Part shown: piece after piece, positions 5,344 through 6,004 of the stretch | Layout: every line of letters begins with the position of its first letter | How positions within the stretch are numbered: the stretch's first letter is position 1 | DNA from: an uncultured Lachnospiraceae bacterium | GTDB taxonomy: Bacteria > Bacillota > Clostridia > Lachnospirales > Lachnospiraceae | Direction: 5' to 3' | Assembly: GCA_934338765.1 (NCBI GenBank) | Contig: CAKRHL010000135.1 | Location: forward strand, 1-6,004 | DNA: 6,004 nucleotides | Made by a program: the position numbers and the translations under genes | Notes under the pieces: generated by a model | The model's database searches: none | Told to the model about the DNA's origin: nothing | The model's input: only the letters and a program-made list of their open reading frames with translations

Positions 5344-6004
5344 ATGAAAATTCAGTTAGACATGTATCAGACACTGGCAGCAGCCGTACTTGTTCTGATG
5401 CTGGGAGCATATTTAAAAAGTAAGATTCATTTTCTTGAGCAGTTTTGTATTCCTGCTCCGGTAGTGGGAGGTCTTTTATTTGCAATCTTCACCTGTGTCT
5501 GTTATGTGACAGGCATTGCGGAGTTTTCCTTTGATGACATTCTCAGGGAAGTCTGCATGGTATTCTTTTTTACTTCCGTGGGATTTCAGGCAAACCTCAA
5601 GGTCCTCAAAAGCGGAGGCAAATCTCTGGTAGTATTCCTTGGACTTGTGATCCTGCTGATCATATCACAGAATCTGGTGGCAGTAGGAATGTCAAAGGTG
5701 CTGGGACTCAGTCCCCTGATCGGTATGTGTACCGGTTCGATCCCGATGGTGGGTGGTCATGGTACGGCAGGAGCCTTTGGCCCGGTGCTGGAAGATTTCA
5801 ATATCGACGGAGCAACGACAATCTGTACGGCGGCCGCAACCTTTGGTCTCATCTGCGGCAGCCTGATCGGCGGTCCTCTGGGAAAACGATTGATCGAAAA
5901 GAGAAATCTTCTGGAAACAGCCATTCCGGAGGACGACAGTCTGCTTGTTGAGGAGGAGGAGAAGCATGAGCGTCATACCAATATGTACGCGGCGGCAGTA
6001 TTCC
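5344..6004 (+). CDS. gltS: Sodium/glutamate symporter, GltS family, 3'-truncated by window edge
   Basis: This is an integral membrane Na+-coupled glutamate importer of the ESS family. The window holds 220 codons of an expected 400 or so, and the frame stays open to the last base. ATG 5344 aligns with the normal GltS N terminus. Its ribosome site is weak or distant (GGAAAGG 5324-5330, 13 nt away), and an in-frame TGA at 5293-5295 limits any earlier start. The sequence follows E. coli GltS closely in order: a first membrane helix with LGAYLKSK (20-27), IPAPVVGGLL (36-45), FFFTSVGFQANL (74-85), SQNLVAVGMSKVLGL (108-122), the re-entrant-loop signature GSIPMVGGHGTAGAFGP (131-147) and CGSLIGGPLGKRLI (171-184). 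An acidic cytoplasmic stretch (DDSLLVEEEEKHE, 197-209) marks the central loop. It probably shares a transcript with the TAXI lipoprotein gene upstream. The family call is firm; substrate preference is inferred from the family. Confidence 0.93.
   Translation, partial: MKIQLDMYQTLAAAVLVLMLGAYLKSKIHFLEQFCIPAPVVGGLLFAIFTCVCYVTGIAEFSFDDILREVCMVFFFTSVGFQANLKVLKSGGKSLVVFLGLVILLIISQNLVAVGMSKVLGLSPLIGMCTGSIPMVGGHGTAGAFGPVLEDFNIDGATTICTAAATFGLICGSLIGGPLGKRLIEKRNLLETAIPEDDSLLVEEEEKHERHTNMYAAAVF

Noticed and set aside
5692..5976. Short open frames on both strands within gltS
   Set aside because: They lie inside the GltS frame, which carries conserved family motifs to the window end.

Overview
The window looks like a chromosomal stretch from a Gram-positive, low-to-mid GC gut-type Clostridia, most likely Lachnospiraceae. 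This is inferred from lipoprotein-style signal peptides, strong AGGAG-type ribosome binding sites, codon use and close resemblance to Lachnospiraceae-type PstS and PF06541 proteins. All five genes lie on the + strand and nothing credible is coded on the minus strand. I see no rRNA, tRNA, CRISPR array or insertion sequence.

Layout. (1) 1-575: the 3' part of a precorrin-2 dehydrogenase/sirohydrochlorin ferrochelatase gene (siroheme synthesis), whose start lies off the left edge. It ends at a hairpin terminator (about 611-650). Degenerate PhoP-box-like repeats overlap the gene end. (2) 782-2742: a short phosphate-uptake unit, pstS then pstC, separated by a 155-nt spacer holding a strong 13-bp hairpin. 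A long terminator hairpin (2795-2837) closes the unit immediately after pstC. The usual partners pstA, pstB and phoU are absent here. The PstS is a circularly permuted version: the half that is C-terminal in E. coli PstS comes first. (3) 2921-6004: a clear sigma-A-type promoter (2861-2889) leads into a probable operon. Its genes are a tandemly duplicated PF06541 membrane protein, a TAXI-family solute-binding lipoprotein, and the N-terminal half of a GltS-type sodium/glutamate symporter that runs off the right edge.

How the genes may work together. The pst pair would supply the phosphate receptor and one of two permease subunits, and needs PstA and PstB from elsewhere. In the third block the lipoprotein belongs to a family that normally feeds TRAP transporters, yet the adjacent transporter is GltS, which is not known to use a binding protein. 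A binding-protein-assisted GltS system for glutamate or a similar dicarboxylate is the most interesting hypothesis in the window. It rests on gene adjacency and family identity only.
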